Assembly (NCBI GenBank): GCA_016710585.1 | Contig: JADJVN010000046.1 | Span: forward strand, 186,001-250,000 | Reading direction: 5' to 3' | Length of the DNA stretch: 64,000 nucleotides | Source: Saprospiraceae bacterium | Lineage (GTDB): Bacteria; Bacteroidota; Bacteroidia; Chitinophagales; Saprospiraceae | In this document: positions 25,361 to 34,520 of the stretch, piece by piece | Numbering within the stretch: the stretch's first letter is position 1 | How the letters are laid out: each line of letters begins with the position of its first letter | Made by a program: the position numbers and the translations under genes | Notes under the pieces: model-generated | Database searches by the model: none | The model's input: the letters and a program-made list of their open reading frames with translations, nothing else | Told to the model about the DNA's origin: nothing

Positions 25361-26683
25361 TTACTTATTTAGTTCTTTTATAGTAGTCTCAAATTCATTT
25401 TTGAATTCAGTGAATTTAGAGGTAGCAGGTCCGTCAAATCCAGAATGGACTTTTACAATCGAATTATTTTTATCTAAAAACAACAAAGTAGGGTAGGCTC
25501 TAATCCCATCAATTTGAGGAATTAATAGTGAGGCAGAATCTCTATTGGAAAGCCCTGCATAAAGCATAGGATAAGAAGTATTCATTGCTTGTTTATATTT
25601 CTTTACTCTTTCTAATGCTTTTTGTCTGTCAGGATATCGTTCAAATGCAAGTGAAAAAATAGCAATATTTGAATTTGGGTTTTCTTTTAAATAGCTGTTT
25701 AAAAATTCTCCTTCATCTCTACAGTTTGGGCACCAGCTTCCAGTGATTTGAATAAGCTTCAACTTATTGGCATATTCAGGATCTGCATTGCTTATCATTT
25801 TTCCATTCGTATCTTCAAGTGAAAAAATAAAAGGCTTATTAGATAAAATTTTTACTAAACTATCGCCATGGATCAATTTTGGGGAATCCGTTCTAAATCC
25901 TACAAAAGGCACTTGATAATGTGTCCCTGAATAAAAAATCCCCTGTAATGAATCGTTTTGAATAAAGGCATCATATAAAAAAACATGTGCACCATCAAAG
26001 CAGGAAAGTTTTACTTTGTTTTCTTCAACTAGACCTTCAAGATATCGGAAATCACCTGTTTCAGTTCTGAAAGTTCCTTTTAGATGATTATTAGTTTGTT
26101 GAAACTCACCGATAGCATTGAACTCATCTGTTGTGTTTTTGCCAAAAGTAACTTGCCATGTTCCTGAAAGGTCGATATTTGCTTTTTTAGGAATTTTTTC
26201 AAATCTGAAATTTTGACCAAATTTAGCTTCAAATGGGATATAGTAGTTTGGTTTATCACGTACTATAAAGTTACCTTTCATTTGATTTTCATCATAAATT
26301 CCTTTCAAAACGGCGTCATAAGGATTTAGCTCTACATAAAATGTATCTTCACCTGTCTTTCTATCTCTGCCATATTGAATAGGAGAGAATACAATTTTTT
26401 CTTCTGCATTGGTGACAGTCATAATGAGTTCCTTCGATTCATTTCTCGATATAGTAAAACTAAATGGAGAAGTGAAATACTGCTTATCTGTGGTCACATC
26501 CAGAGTGACTATTTTGTTTTTACCTTTTGTTACAATTGGTTGTCTTTGATCTTTTAAAATAAAAATACCTCGCCAAATTCCTGGTGTTAATCCCTCAAAT
26601 TGTTTTGGTACTTGAATGCATTTGCCAAAAAACAAGCTAATGGCAATAGTTATAATAAAATTTTTACTAATGCTTTTTATCAT
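25361..26683 (-). CDS. Lipoprotein with C-terminal TlpA-type thioredoxin domain
   Basis: The ~440-residue protein has a lipoprotein signal ending at Cys22 (SLFFGKC), a long beta-rich middle domain, and a C-terminal thioredoxin fold with the redox motif WCPNC (Cys318/321). It should sit in the periplasm, tethered to a membrane, and reduce or isomerise thiols or act in cytochrome maturation. The middle domain, with repeated GTW-, GTF- and GIF-type strands, resembles the N-terminal domains of Bacteroidota TlpA/ResA-like proteins. The ATG at 26683 lies one base after the upstream stop; in-frame starts up to 26704 exist. Confidence 0.78.
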   Translation of the reverse strand: MIKSISKNFIITIAISLFFGKCIQVPKQFEGLTPGIWRGIFILKDQRQPIVTKGKNKIVTLDVTTDKQYFTSPFSFTISRNESKELIMTVTNAEEKIVFSPIQYGRDRKTGEDTFYVELNPYDAVLKGIYDENQMKGNFIVRDKPNYYIPFEAKFGQNFRFEKIPKKANIDLSGTWQVTFGKNTTDEFNAIGEFQQTNNHLKGTFRTETGDFRYLEGLVEENKVKLSCFDGAHVFLYDAFIQNDSLQGIFYSGTHYQVPFVGFRTDSPKLIHGDSLVKILSNKPFIFSLEDTNGKMISNADPEYANKLKLIQITGSWCPNCRDEGEFLNSYLKENPNSNIAIFSLAFERYPDRQKALERVKKYKQAMNTSYPMLYAGLSNRDSASLLIPQIDGIRAYPTLLFLDKNNSIVKVHSGFDGPATSKFTEFKNEFETTIKELNK

Positions 26684-26684
26684 C

Positions 26685-27218
26685 TTATGCATCTCCTTTT
26701 TCACCTACGAAGTGATGTTCTTTTTGTCTGAATAAAACATTAAAAGTAGTTAAACTCCCATAAATTCTAGTGATGTATTGTTGGAGATTTATTTTTTCTT
26801 CATCATCGATTTTGCTTGCATTAATTCTTTGTTCCATCACTCTCAGTCTATCACGTACCATGACTATTTTATGGAAGAATGTATCTATTGGTATTTCTTT
26901 ATCTTTTAGAGTCGGATCAGCGGAGCGGAGAATCATTAAGCCTTCTTTCCACTTGTCACCCAATGGAATAATTTCAGAGACATCTGACCATGCTTTTAGA
27001 ATTCTTACCAAAGCTTTTTCTGCTTCTGAAAACGAAACAGCCTCTTCAGGAACTATCCTTTCTATAATTTCTAGATTCGCATAATCTTTACCAACTAGTT
27101 TTATACCAAATTGTATGAAACAAATTTGATATGCCACAACATCTATAGAGATAACAACGCCATCCCCGAAAGCAGGATGCTTTACTCTTGATCCTATTCC
27201 TAAAATCTGTTGACTCAT
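26685..27218 (-). CDS. Conserved Bacteroidota hypothetical with N-terminal Tudor/KOW-like fold
   Basis: The 177-residue protein opens with GSRVKHPAFGDGVVISI, the small beta-barrel signature also seen at the C-terminus of UvrD/PcrA helicases and in CarD-like proteins. That is followed by a helical part with no motif I know. Such barrels often bind RNA polymerase or nucleic acid, so a role near transcription or repair is possible. It begins the operon with the thioredoxin lipoprotein and the SDR. A near-consensus -7 box (TATCTTTA) lies about 15 bases upstream. Confidence 0.6.
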   Translation of the reverse strand: MSQQILGIGSRVKHPAFGDGVVISIDVVAYQICFIQFGIKLVGKDYANLEIIERIVPEEAVSFSEAEKALVRILKAWSDVSEIIPLGDKWKEGLMILRSADPTLKDKEIPIDTFFHKIVMVRDRLRVMEQRINASKIDDEEKINLQQYITRIYGSLTTFNVLFRQKEHHFVGEKGDA

Positions 27219-27274
27219 TTGAAATATTTTGTGTAAAGATAAATTTAAAAGAATAAAAAATGCAATGATTAAGT

Positions 27275-27940
27275 TTATTTTTTAGTAGCTCTAGTGACTT
27301 CTCTTTTTCCTATTGGACCTTTCAATCCTTCAGTTATAAAACCAGCTGATTTTAAATTTCGTTTGAATTGTCCTTGAGCACAGAAACTCATCAAAATACC
27401 GCTGTGATTCAACATATTTATTAACTTCATTGTGCTATTTAAATCCCACAAGGCACTATCATGACCAGGCCCAAAAGCATCATAGTATATTAGATCATAT
27501 TTTTCTATGGTGCTGAAATATTCCCATTGGCATTTGATTTTTTGAAATTTAAATTTTTCTGATAATTGCAATTGTTTTGAGAATTCTAATGCATGTAAAT
27601 TATTAAGTATTTCAGAGTCATAATTTAACAGTTTTGGATAGTTTAAAATTGAATAAATTTTCTCTTCAATTGGATATGGCTCAATACATGTATAATCAAT
27701 ATGAATATTATTGTTTGAAGCAAATATATAACTGAGATAAGCATTTAATCCTGTCCCAAATCCCATTTCAAAAATTCTAATTATATTCTTAAATTCAAAT
27801 GCTTTTACTAATCCGTACTCGATATATATTTTAGTACTTTCTGCAATGGCACCATGCAAACTGTGATAGCTGATGTTGGAATGTTTAAAAAGAATGGTAT
27901 GGGATCCATCTTCGGTAATGATTAACTCAGATTCATCCAT
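27275..27940 (-). CDS. mnmD: tRNA 5-(aminomethyl)-2-thiouridine methyltransferase MnmD
   Basis: The 221-residue SAM enzyme (DUF752) completes mnm5s2U34 in tRNA anticodons and corresponds to the MnmC2 half of E. coli MnmC. Visible motifs are YHSLHGAIAES (about 26-36), the SAM loop FEMGFGTGLNAYL, IDYTCIEPYP, the catalytic YYDAFGP, and SFCAQG with a C-terminal GKREVTRA. It lacks the FAD-dependent MnmC1 half, as usual in Bacteroidota. It stands alone between the small lipoprotein terminator and the Tudor-like operon. Confidence 0.9.
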   Translation of the reverse strand: MDESELIITEDGSHTILFKHSNISYHSLHGAIAESTKIYIEYGLVKAFEFKNIIRIFEMGFGTGLNAYLSYIFASNNNIHIDYTCIEPYPIEEKIYSILNYPKLLNYDSEILNNLHALEFSKQLQLSEKFKFQKIKCQWEYFSTIEKYDLIYYDAFGPGHDSALWDLNSTMKLINMLNHSGILMSFCAQGQFKRNLKSAGFITEGLKGPIGKREVTRATKK

Positions 27941-27944
27941 AAAC

Positions 27945-27975
27945 TAAAAAACCGACTTCTTATTCAAAAGTCGGT
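27945..27975 (-). terminator. Rho-independent terminator after the small lipoprotein gene
   Basis: A perfect eight-base stem (ACCGACTT at 27951-27958 and AAGTCGGT at 27968-27975) is followed on the minus strand by a run of six T. It separates the small lipoprotein gene from mnmD. Confidence 0.8.
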
Positions 27976-28000
27976 CGTTAATATTTTGTTAAATATATTT

Positions 28001-28168
28001 TTAAAAAATGTTTTTCAAACTGATAAGAATATCTCCTGCCTCATGTATAATATTCACCAAAACAGAAAACTCATAAGGACAGCCATAACCTCTGCTACAA
28101 GAGCTTAGGAAAGTTGCTAAAAAAGCAGCACCAAAGGCAATTTTGAAGGATTTTCTACTGATTTTCAT
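28001..28168 (-). CDS. Small 55-residue lipoprotein
   Basis: A short minus-strand frame encodes a basic N-terminus (MKISRKSFK), a hydrophobic stretch, and a lipobox LSSC with Cys24, leaving a mature peptide of 32 residues with one further Cys (30) and an amphipathic end (ILISLKNIF). An exact -7 box (28213-28220) and a strong terminator (27945-27975) flank it, so it is a complete small transcription unit. I know no family. It may be an envelope peptide or a toxin-like or signalling lipopeptide; the sequence does not say. Confidence 0.65.
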   Translation of the reverse strand: MKISRKSFKIAFGAAFLATFLSSCSRGYGCPYEFSVLVNIIHEAGDILISLKNIF

Positions 28169-28212
28169 TTCTAATAATTTAAGAATTAAACAATTAATTC
28201 AATAACGCAGTG

Positions 28213-28220
28213 CAAATATA
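28213..28220 (-). promoter_or_regulatory. -7 promoter box (TATATTTG) for the small lipoprotein gene
   Basis: Exact TAnnTTTG match on the minus strand, 44 bases upstream of the lipoprotein ATG. It is divergent from the mpl promoter. Confidence 0.55.
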
Positions 28221-28241
28221 AATTATTTTCCAAAATTTATA

Positions 28242-28249
28242 TATGTTTG
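28242..28249 (+). promoter_or_regulatory. -7 promoter box (TATGTTTG) for mpl
   Basis: Exact TAnnTTTG match 24 bases before the mpl ATG at 28274. It also argues against the upstream in-frame TTG at 28247, which lies inside the box. Confidence 0.55.
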
Positions 28250-28273
28250 AGACATATTAGTGAAAATAATTAT

Positions 28274-29620
28274 ATGTCGAAGATACATTTTATCGCAATT
28301 GGTGGAGCTGTCATGCATAATATGGCACTCGCTTTACACAAAACTGGACATCAAATTTCAGGATCTGATGATCAGATTTATGAGCCAGCAAGGTCACGAT
28401 TAAAACAAGCTGGAATTTTACCCGAAGAAGAAGGATGGTTTCCAGAGAAAATTTCCTCTGAGCTTGATTTTGTCATATTAGGGATGCATGCTAAAAAGGA
28501 TAATCCTGAATTACTTCATTGTATTGAATCAGGGATAAAAGTATATTCATTTCCTGAGTTTGTTGCTTTGCAGTTTAAATCCAAGTTAAAAATCGTTATT
28601 GCAGGAAGCCATGGTAAAACGACAACCACCTCTATACTCATGCATATTTATAAAAATCTGAATTATAAATTTGATTATTTAGTAGGAGCACAACTCGAAG
28701 GTTTCGAAAATATGGTTGCTTTCACAGATTCTCCTATTACTGTTATTGAAGGGGATGAGTATTTAAGTTCAGCGCTTGATTTAAGACCTAAATTTTTGCA
28801 TTATAAAGCTCAAATTGTTGTTATTACTGGAATTGCATGGGATCATTATAATGTTTTTCCTAGTTTTGAGAAATATGTTCAAGCTTTTGATGATTTATTA
28901 ATAAGTCTTGATGATCATTCAAAAGTAATTTATTTTGACGAAGATAACCAATTGAGAAAATTGATAAATAAGCATCAAAGCCGCTTAAATTGTGTTCCTT
29001 ACAAGGCGATTGATTATTTTGTGGATGGCGAAAATTATTGTGATAAGCAATCAGGAGTTACCTTTAAAATTTTTGGTAAACATAATATGGAAAATATTTC
29101 GGCAGCCTTGAAGGTCTTAGAAGGGAATAATGTAGATAGAGATAAAGCAATTAAGGCGCTTTCAACTTTTACAGGAGCAGCTAAAAGACAAGAAGCTTTG
29201 AGAAATAGTGCTGGTAAAAAGATATATCGAGATTTTGCTCATGCACCTTCTAAATTAAAGGCAACAATGCAAGCCTTTAGAGAAAAGTTCAGGGAATCTA
29301 AAATTGCAGTATTTGTGGAATTACATACCTATAGTTCTTTGAATAAAGATTTTCTGCCTGAGTATAAAGATAGCTTAATTCTTGCCGATAAAGCTATTGT
29401 TTATTATGATCAAAAAGCTATTGATTTAAAGAATTTAGCTAGAATAGAAACTCAAGATATTTGCCTTGCCTTCAATGATAATAATTTGATTGTGATAAAC
29501 TCGAATCTTGACCTTGAGGCAAGATTACTTAAGGAGTTTTCTTCTTATGATATAATACTTTTTTTGGGATCTGGAAACTTTGGTGGAATTGAATTGAATG
29601 AAATATGTAAAAAATTTTAA
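28274..29620 (+). CDS. mpl: Mpl-type muropeptide ligase (UDP-MurNAc:tripeptide ligase)
   Basis: Mpl recycles peptidoglycan by joining the tripeptide L-Ala-gamma-D-Glu-mDAP to UDP-MurNAc. The ~448-residue product has the Mur-ligase order: an N-terminal UDP-binding domain (HFIAIGGAVMHNMA), the ATP loop GSHGKTTTT, EGDEYLSSALDLRPKFLHY, HNMENISAAL, and a C-terminal domain with YRDFAHAPSK. The first motif, without the GIGMS of MurC, and the E-GDEY-S-LDLRPKF segment favour Mpl over MurC. I start it at the ATG at 28274. Confidence 0.87.
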   Translation: MSKIHFIAIGGAVMHNMALALHKTGHQISGSDDQIYEPARSRLKQAGILPEEEGWFPEKISSELDFVILGMHAKKDNPELLHCIESGIKVYSFPEFVALQFKSKLKIVIAGSHGKTTTTSILMHIYKNLNYKFDYLVGAQLEGFENMVAFTDSPITVIEGDEYLSSALDLRPKFLHYKAQIVVITGIAWDHYNVFPSFEKYVQAFDDLLISLDDHSKVIYFDEDNQLRKLINKHQSRLNCVPYKAIDYFVDGENYCDKQSGVTFKIFGKHNMENISAALKVLEGNNVDRDKAIKALSTFTGAAKRQEALRNSAGKKIYRDFAHAPSKLKATMQAFREKFRESKIAVFVELHTYSSLNKDFLPEYKDSLILADKAIVYYDQKAIDLKNLARIETQDICLAFNDNNLIVINSNLDLEARLLKEFSSYDIILFLGSGNFGGIELNEICKKF

Positions 29621-29621
29621 T

Positions 29622-31889
29622 TTATTTCTTTACAAATTTTCTAGTGATAGAAGAATTTTTTGAAAGAATATTTATAAAGTAAATACCAGAACTTATATTT
29701 TTTATGTCTACAGAAGTTTCAAATGTACCAAGTGTTTTGTTAGTGAGAATAATCTTTCCTGTTTGATCTAAAATACTAATTTTTTCGATCGGCAAAGTAG
29801 ATTGAATATTGAGGATTTCTAATGCAGGATTTGGAAATATTTTTAAAGATTCATCTAAATGGCTATTCTTTATATCAACATATTCTCCATTTGTTTTAAT
29901 GGTGGTTTTAAAAAAGCTAAAGCCACCTCTTTGATTTGCAATACACATGTCTAGTATGCCATCTGCATTAATATCTGCAAGAGTAAAATGAGTATTTGCC
30001 CCTTCTTTCATTTGGCCATAATTCCCATTTTCTTTAGTAAAATTGCTGTAAATATTATTTTCTACATCTTTCCAAATGTATGTTTCACCATATATTGACC
30101 CTGAAAGAAATTTATATTTTCCATTAAAGTCAAGAATTATAGGAGATGAAAATACTTTAGAACCTTCCCCAACAAGTTTTGCATTACCTAAACAATTGGT
30201 ATTAGGCAGCTTTGTGGCATCAGCATTAAATAAAGGATTCGTTTTAGTTCCTTGATTTTTAAAGAAAATAAATGCTCCACAAAGTTCGAAATTAGAATTA
30301 TTATTCATTGTTCTTGAACCTGTCACTATATCCAATAATCCATCTCTATCTAAATCTACTATAAATGGAGTAGAATATAATCCTACATTTAAATTTTGGT
30401 ATTCATAAATAGCTTCTTTAAATTGAAATTCTTTTCCAGATCCAGCTATATTTTCACAATAAAAAAAACTACCATAGTATTCTCCAACTAGCATATCTAG
30501 ATCGCCATCGTTATCCATGTCACCGAAGCTAGGGGCAAAGCTAGAAGGAGGAAGACTACCTGTAATATATTTTCTAAAATTTAAATAATTACTATCTATT
30601 AAAGTGTATTGTGGTTGAGTTGATGTTCCTGTGTTTTTGAAAAGTATAAGTGATGGAACCTGTTTATGTGTTTGATCAATAATGCCTTCTGTTCCAATAA
30701 GTAAATCTACCAAGCCGTCTTGATTATAATCTACAAAAACTGGATTAGACGTACTTCCAAAATCAAGCATTTCACCTACAAATAAATCTTTTTTATTCAA
30801 TTCAAAACTTGGTTCAAGTTTGGTTCCTATATTCTCGTAATACCATATTTGGTTGATGTTCTCTGAAACGCTTCGTTGATTTGGGCAAATGATGATATCC
30901 TCTAATCCATCTTTATTAATATCTGATTTGAATGCAGCATTGAATGTAAACAGATTTGCTTTCGTGTCCTTTGTGTTCCATGTCACATCTTGCTTTGTCA
31001 TCCAAGCATTTAAAGCATTTCCATGATTATATACAGCAACGATGTTGTCAGAAGAAAGGTCGCCAATTAATAAGTCTTGCAAATTATTGCCATCAAGATC
31101 GAGACTCAATAATGTCGAACCAGAATGTCTTGTTTCATTAGTCTCGTTTTTTAGTTTAGCACAGTTTGAAGCTGAAGCGCTTAGAATGATTTCAGGGGTC
31201 AAGCCACTTTCGATAAATTTACCATAACAGACATCTTGTCGAATGAAGGAAAGTGAATCCAAACTCCACCCACGTTCTTTAGAGATATTCTTATACCATT
31301 CTACAGTAACACCATCAGGACTAAAACTGAGAATGTCTATATCACCATCATGATCAATATCATCATAAGTGGCAAGATCTAGATAATTTACGATCAGATT
31401 GACAAACTGGTTCCCAAGAGGGTAGTATATAATGTTGTATGATTGATTAAATCGTCTAAGAAAAAAGTCAGTTTGATTTCCGTTTCGTACACCTTGATAA
31501 ACTTCAATACCAGAAGGACCTTGAGTCGAATTTGAACTGGCAAAAATATCCATAACCCCATCTTTATTGAAGTCAACAAGTGTTGCAAAATCTCTTAAAA
31601 CTGGAAATGAATTTTTTAATTGAAAATTTAGCTTGTACTCCGTTTTGATGGGATCATATTCATAAATTAAAACAACATTTCCTGTTCTGTCAAAAATAAA
31701 AATTTCTTTTTGACCATCAAAGTTTAAATCGCCTTCTGAAAATTGTGGATTATTGAGCCCACCAGCCAGTGCATCTTTTATTTTAACAGAATTAACATAA
31801 AAAGGTACTTCAAATCTTTCAAGTAATTGACTATTTATTTTATTAAAACAAAATATCAATAAGAAAAATAGTAAAGCCCTTGATTTCAT
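29622..31889 (-). CDS. Secreted FG-GAP/VCBS-repeat protein with T9SS type A sorting tail
   Basis: The 755-residue protein begins with a signal peptide (LLFFLLIFCFNKINSQ). The body consists of repeats with calcium-binding-like D-x-D-x-D-G loops (DFNKDGVMDIF, DIDHDGDIDIL, DLDGNNLQDLL, DINKDGLEDII, DYNQDGLVDLL, DMDNDGDLDML, DLDRDGLLDIV, DINADGILDMC), which build an integrin-type beta-propeller. The last ~75 residues (IFPNPALEILNIQS, then SSGIYFINI-...-RKFVKK) are a classic T9SS type A sorting domain. It is probably a cell-surface or released adhesive or scaffold protein. No enzyme domain is visible. Confidence 0.87.
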   Translation of the reverse strand: MKSRALLFFLLIFCFNKINSQLLERFEVPFYVNSVKIKDALAGGLNNPQFSEGDLNFDGQKEIFIFDRTGNVVLIYEYDPIKTEYKLNFQLKNSFPVLRDFATLVDFNKDGVMDIFASSNSTQGPSGIEVYQGVRNGNQTDFFLRRFNQSYNIIYYPLGNQFVNLIVNYLDLATYDDIDHDGDIDILSFSPDGVTVEWYKNISKERGWSLDSLSFIRQDVCYGKFIESGLTPEIILSASASNCAKLKNETNETRHSGSTLLSLDLDGNNLQDLLIGDLSSDNIVAVYNHGNALNAWMTKQDVTWNTKDTKANLFTFNAAFKSDINKDGLEDIIICPNQRSVSENINQIWYYENIGTKLEPSFELNKKDLFVGEMLDFGSTSNPVFVDYNQDGLVDLLIGTEGIIDQTHKQVPSLILFKNTGTSTQPQYTLIDSNYLNFRKYITGSLPPSSFAPSFGDMDNDGDLDMLVGEYYGSFFYCENIAGSGKEFQFKEAIYEYQNLNVGLYSTPFIVDLDRDGLLDIVTGSRTMNNNSNFELCGAFIFFKNQGTKTNPLFNADATKLPNTNCLGNAKLVGEGSKVFSSPIILDFNGKYKFLSGSIYGETYIWKDVENNIYSNFTKENGNYGQMKEGANTHFTLADINADGILDMCIANQRGGFSFFKTTIKTNGEYVDIKNSHLDESLKIFPNPALEILNIQSTLPIEKISILDQTGKIILTNKTLGTFETSVDIKNISSGIYFINILSKNSSITRKFVKK

Positions 31890-31978
31890 AATTTACATTA
31901 ATTTATAAGGTAAAATTATAAAAAATGTATTATATGCTTCGATTTATTATTTGATGCTGCAGAATTGAATAGAATTCA

Positions 31979-33177
31979 TCAATATTTGATGAATTTTATA
32001 ACACTATTTTGACCTGTTGAATTTTCAAGATTTGCAAAATAAATACCAGGTTTTAACCAATCAAGATTGTACAATTTTGTGTTAAAGCCTTTGATCGTTG
32101 TTATTTTTTCATCAAATATCAAAATGGAGCGAATATCAAAAATTTTTATGCTAAAATTTTGATTTTGCAAATCATCATAGCTGAAAATTAGTTCATTTTT
32201 GTCTTGACTAAAATATAATTCTGCATCAAATTTTCTGTAAGTTCTATTGACAACTTTTTGAATTTGAGAATATTGATATTTACCTTGTTTGTCAAGCAAT
32301 TTCAAACGATAATATGTCTCAAAATTTGGGTTTTATCAACAAATGAATTATAGACTATATTTGAGTAATCGGTATTTTGTTGAGGAATTATTGCCATTAA
32401 TTCAAATTTGGAGTTTCTTGAACTTGATTTTTCTAATTCATAATATGCAAAAGTCTCATCTACTTTTGCTTTCCATTCGATTATATTGTCTCTGCTCTCT
32501 GGAAAAGCTTTAAAATCATATAGCGCAATATCCAAAATTACTACAGCACCACAAACTACAATAGTGCCATCATTATTTGGTCCTGTGGAAAAGGTGCAAA
32601 ACAAATCTCCTGTACAATCTCCATTTCTCCATGCTCCAGTAGTTCCATCACCCGTTACTGTTATACATGGTTTAATTATTCTAGGTATGCCGCAAGTTCC
32701 CTCAGCAATAAAGCAAAATGGGGATAAATTTGGAAATGTCGCTATAGGAGTGCCAAGACCATTATCACCATAATTATTCGTTGGATTACCATCGCTATCA
32801 TCGACATAGTAACCTGGGCCGGGAAGTCCAAGATTATAAGCTTTAAGACTGTCAAAAAATACCCAGTTGCGATTACCAGCTTGGGTACCTTGCTGTCCAG
32901 TAGCACCAGGCTTAATAGTAAAACCTGCTGGAATATCTTCAAAACTAACAAAAACACCATGAACCCAATTGGTACTTGATTCAAAATATTCAGTTAATCT
33001 AAAACAAAACTCATATTTGACAGAGCCCAAAGCTGGGTTGGAATAAGAGCCATTCCCGCTTGTTGCCATCACGCTACTTATGGTTAGGTTTCCAGACGCA
33101 CAACTTGCTGCACTAAGCCAATTAGGAAAATAACTTAGGAATATTGAAAAGAAAAAAATTCTTATTAATGTAGTCAT
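31979..33177 (-). CDS. Secreted protein with T9SS type A-like sorting tail (one frameshift)
   Basis: Two frames join into a ~399-residue protein. The first has a signal peptide (FFFSIFLSYFPNWLSAASC) and a Cys-containing beta domain that reads like a surface protein. The second begins at the typical YYRLKLLDKQGKYQYS segment that precedes T9SS tails and ends in WLKPGIYFANLENSTGQNSVIKFIKY. Adding one A to the four-A run on the minus strand (plus-strand TTTT at 32331-32334) restores KNPNFETYYRLK exactly, so a homopolymer deletion is likely. The cargo's function is unknown; it lies in tandem with the FG-GAP protein. Confidence 0.72.
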
Positions 33178-33400
33178 AAGACTGAGTTTTATACTTAACT
33201 TACTAAAAATTCAAAAGTCATGCCAATGAATTTGATATTATTATTAACTACTTAATTATATATTTAATTTATTTATAATCAGTAGTTTATAAATAAAAGA
33301 TTTTATTTCTATAAGGAGTTTAAATAATTAGGAGTGAGGTTCTTCAGCAAAGATATTGCAAAATTTTCATATATTAAGTTTTAAATCCTAAAATTAAATA

Positions 33401-33408
33401 TATTTTTG
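33401..33408 (+). promoter_or_regulatory. -7 promoter box (TATTTTTG) for the asparaginase-domain gene
   Basis: Exact TAnnTTTG match. It overlaps the first in-frame TTG (33406), which makes that start impossible and favours an ATG at 33424, 33448 or 33454. Confidence 0.5.
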
Positions 33409-33447
33409 CTTTGGATTCAACAAATGCTTAATACTTGTGAATCAAAA

Positions 33448-33954
33448 ATGATTATGGAAGAAATTCAAATATTCGTCACGGGTGGTACATTTGATAAGGA
33501 GTATAATTTTGTGACAGGTCAACTTTATTTCAAAGATACACATCTTTCAGAAATGTTAGAACGGGGTAGAAGTACATTAGAAATAGATGTCAAGATGCTT
33601 ATGATGCTGGATAGTCTTGAAATGACGGATGAAGATCGCAATATCATTATCCATAATTGTGAGAGATGTAAATCAAAACATATTGTGATAACTCATGGAA
33701 CAGACACAATAGTTGAAACAGCAAAGCAAATTGCCAAAGCTGAAATATTAGATAAAACGATAGTTTTGACCGGAGCTATGATACCATATGCATTTGGGAC
33801 TTCTTCAGATGGATTTTTTAATCTTGGATCTGCTTTGGCTTTCGTTCAAGTATTGCCACATGGTGTTTATATTGCCATGAATGGAAGATGCTATGATTGG
33901 AATAAAGTAGTGAAAAATACAAAAACGGGCTTTTTTGAAGAAAAATTGAATTAA
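33448..33954 (+). CDS. Short asparaginase-domain protein
   Basis: The ~168-residue protein matches only the N-terminal (catalytic) domain of type I/II asparaginases: FVTGGTFDK with the first catalytic Thr, then VITHGTDTIVETAK with the second Thr-Asp pair, and IVLTGAMIPYAFGTSSDGFFNLGSAL. The C-terminal domain of ~150 residues is missing, yet the frame ends cleanly. Short proteins of this kind are common in Bacteroidota and may not be true asparaginases. Its last four bases overlap the convergent acetyltransferase. The exact start is uncertain. Confidence 0.78.
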   Translation: MIMEEIQIFVTGGTFDKEYNFVTGQLYFKDTHLSEMLERGRSTLEIDVKMLMMLDSLEMTDEDRNIIIHNCERCKSKHIVITHGTDTIVETAKQIAKAEILDKTIVLTGAMIPYAFGTSSDGFFNLGSALAFVQVLPHGVYIAMNGRCYDWNKVVKNTKTGFFEEKLN

Positions 33955-34520
33955 GCTTTAGAGACTTCTCGTGCTGGAATACCGTAATTTGTTGTGTTCA
34001 TTTTAATGTCTTTTGTGACCAAAGCACAACTGCCAATTATGGCTCGTGCACCGATCGTAACTCCTGGTAAAATAATTGCTGAGACACCGATGTAAACGTC
34101 ATTATGCACTATAATAGGCTCATATCTTGGTATGATATTTAAATCTTTGATTCGATCACCAGTATCAATATGACTAATAAACTTACAATCTGGGGCAATT
34201 AAGACATTGTCATTAATTATTATATTGGATGATAAATCTATAATTAGATTATTAGATAAATAACAGTTATTTCCTATCTGTAGATGGCTAAAATCATTTT
34301 TTGAACCTGAAGATCCGTAAGAATTAGTAATTCGAAGTCCCGACCGTATTACAGTTTTATTACCTATTTTGGCATTAAATAATTTAAGGGTTGGGATAAT
34401 TAACATCGGATGCAAACTAGGAATTAGATATTCTATTGCCGATATACCAAATAAATAATACTTTAATCTACACTTGATTAAATGATAGTTTATAAATATA
34501 AATTTAAATAAGTATTTCAA
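33951..34520 (-). CDS. Hexapeptide-repeat O-acetyltransferase (WbbJ/maltose acetyltransferase-like)
   Basis: The 189-residue protein has left-handed beta-helix repeats (IGNNCYLSNNLIIDLSSNIIINDNVLIAPDCKFISH...) and ends with IVHNDVYIGVSAIILPGVTIGARAIIGSCALVTKDI and GIPARE, the typical acyl-CoA-dependent O-acetyltransferase end. It probably acetylates sugars of surface polysaccharides. It overlaps the RelA/SpoT gene by four bases (ATGA-type), so it is translated downstream of it, a neighbour without obvious functional link. Confidence 0.82.
   Translation of the reverse strand: MKYLFKFIFINYHLIKCRLKYYLFGISAIEYLIPSLHPMLIIPTLKLFNAKIGNKTVIRSGLRITNSYGSSGSKNDFSHLQIGNNCYLSNNLIIDLSSNIIINDNVLIAPDCKFISHIDTGDRIKDLNIIPRYEPIIVHNDVYIGVSAIILPGVTIGARAIIGSCALVTKDIKMNTTNYGIPAREVSKA

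Noticed and set aside
28247..28273. TTG start for mpl nine codons upstream
   Set aside because: The TTG lies inside an exact -7 box, so it cannot be transcribed from that promoter; the ATG at 28274 begins the conserved domain.
32486..32984. Frames of 80-95 residues on both strands inside the T9SS cargo gene
   Set aside because: They lie entirely within the coding region of the better-supported secreted protein and have no recognisable motif.
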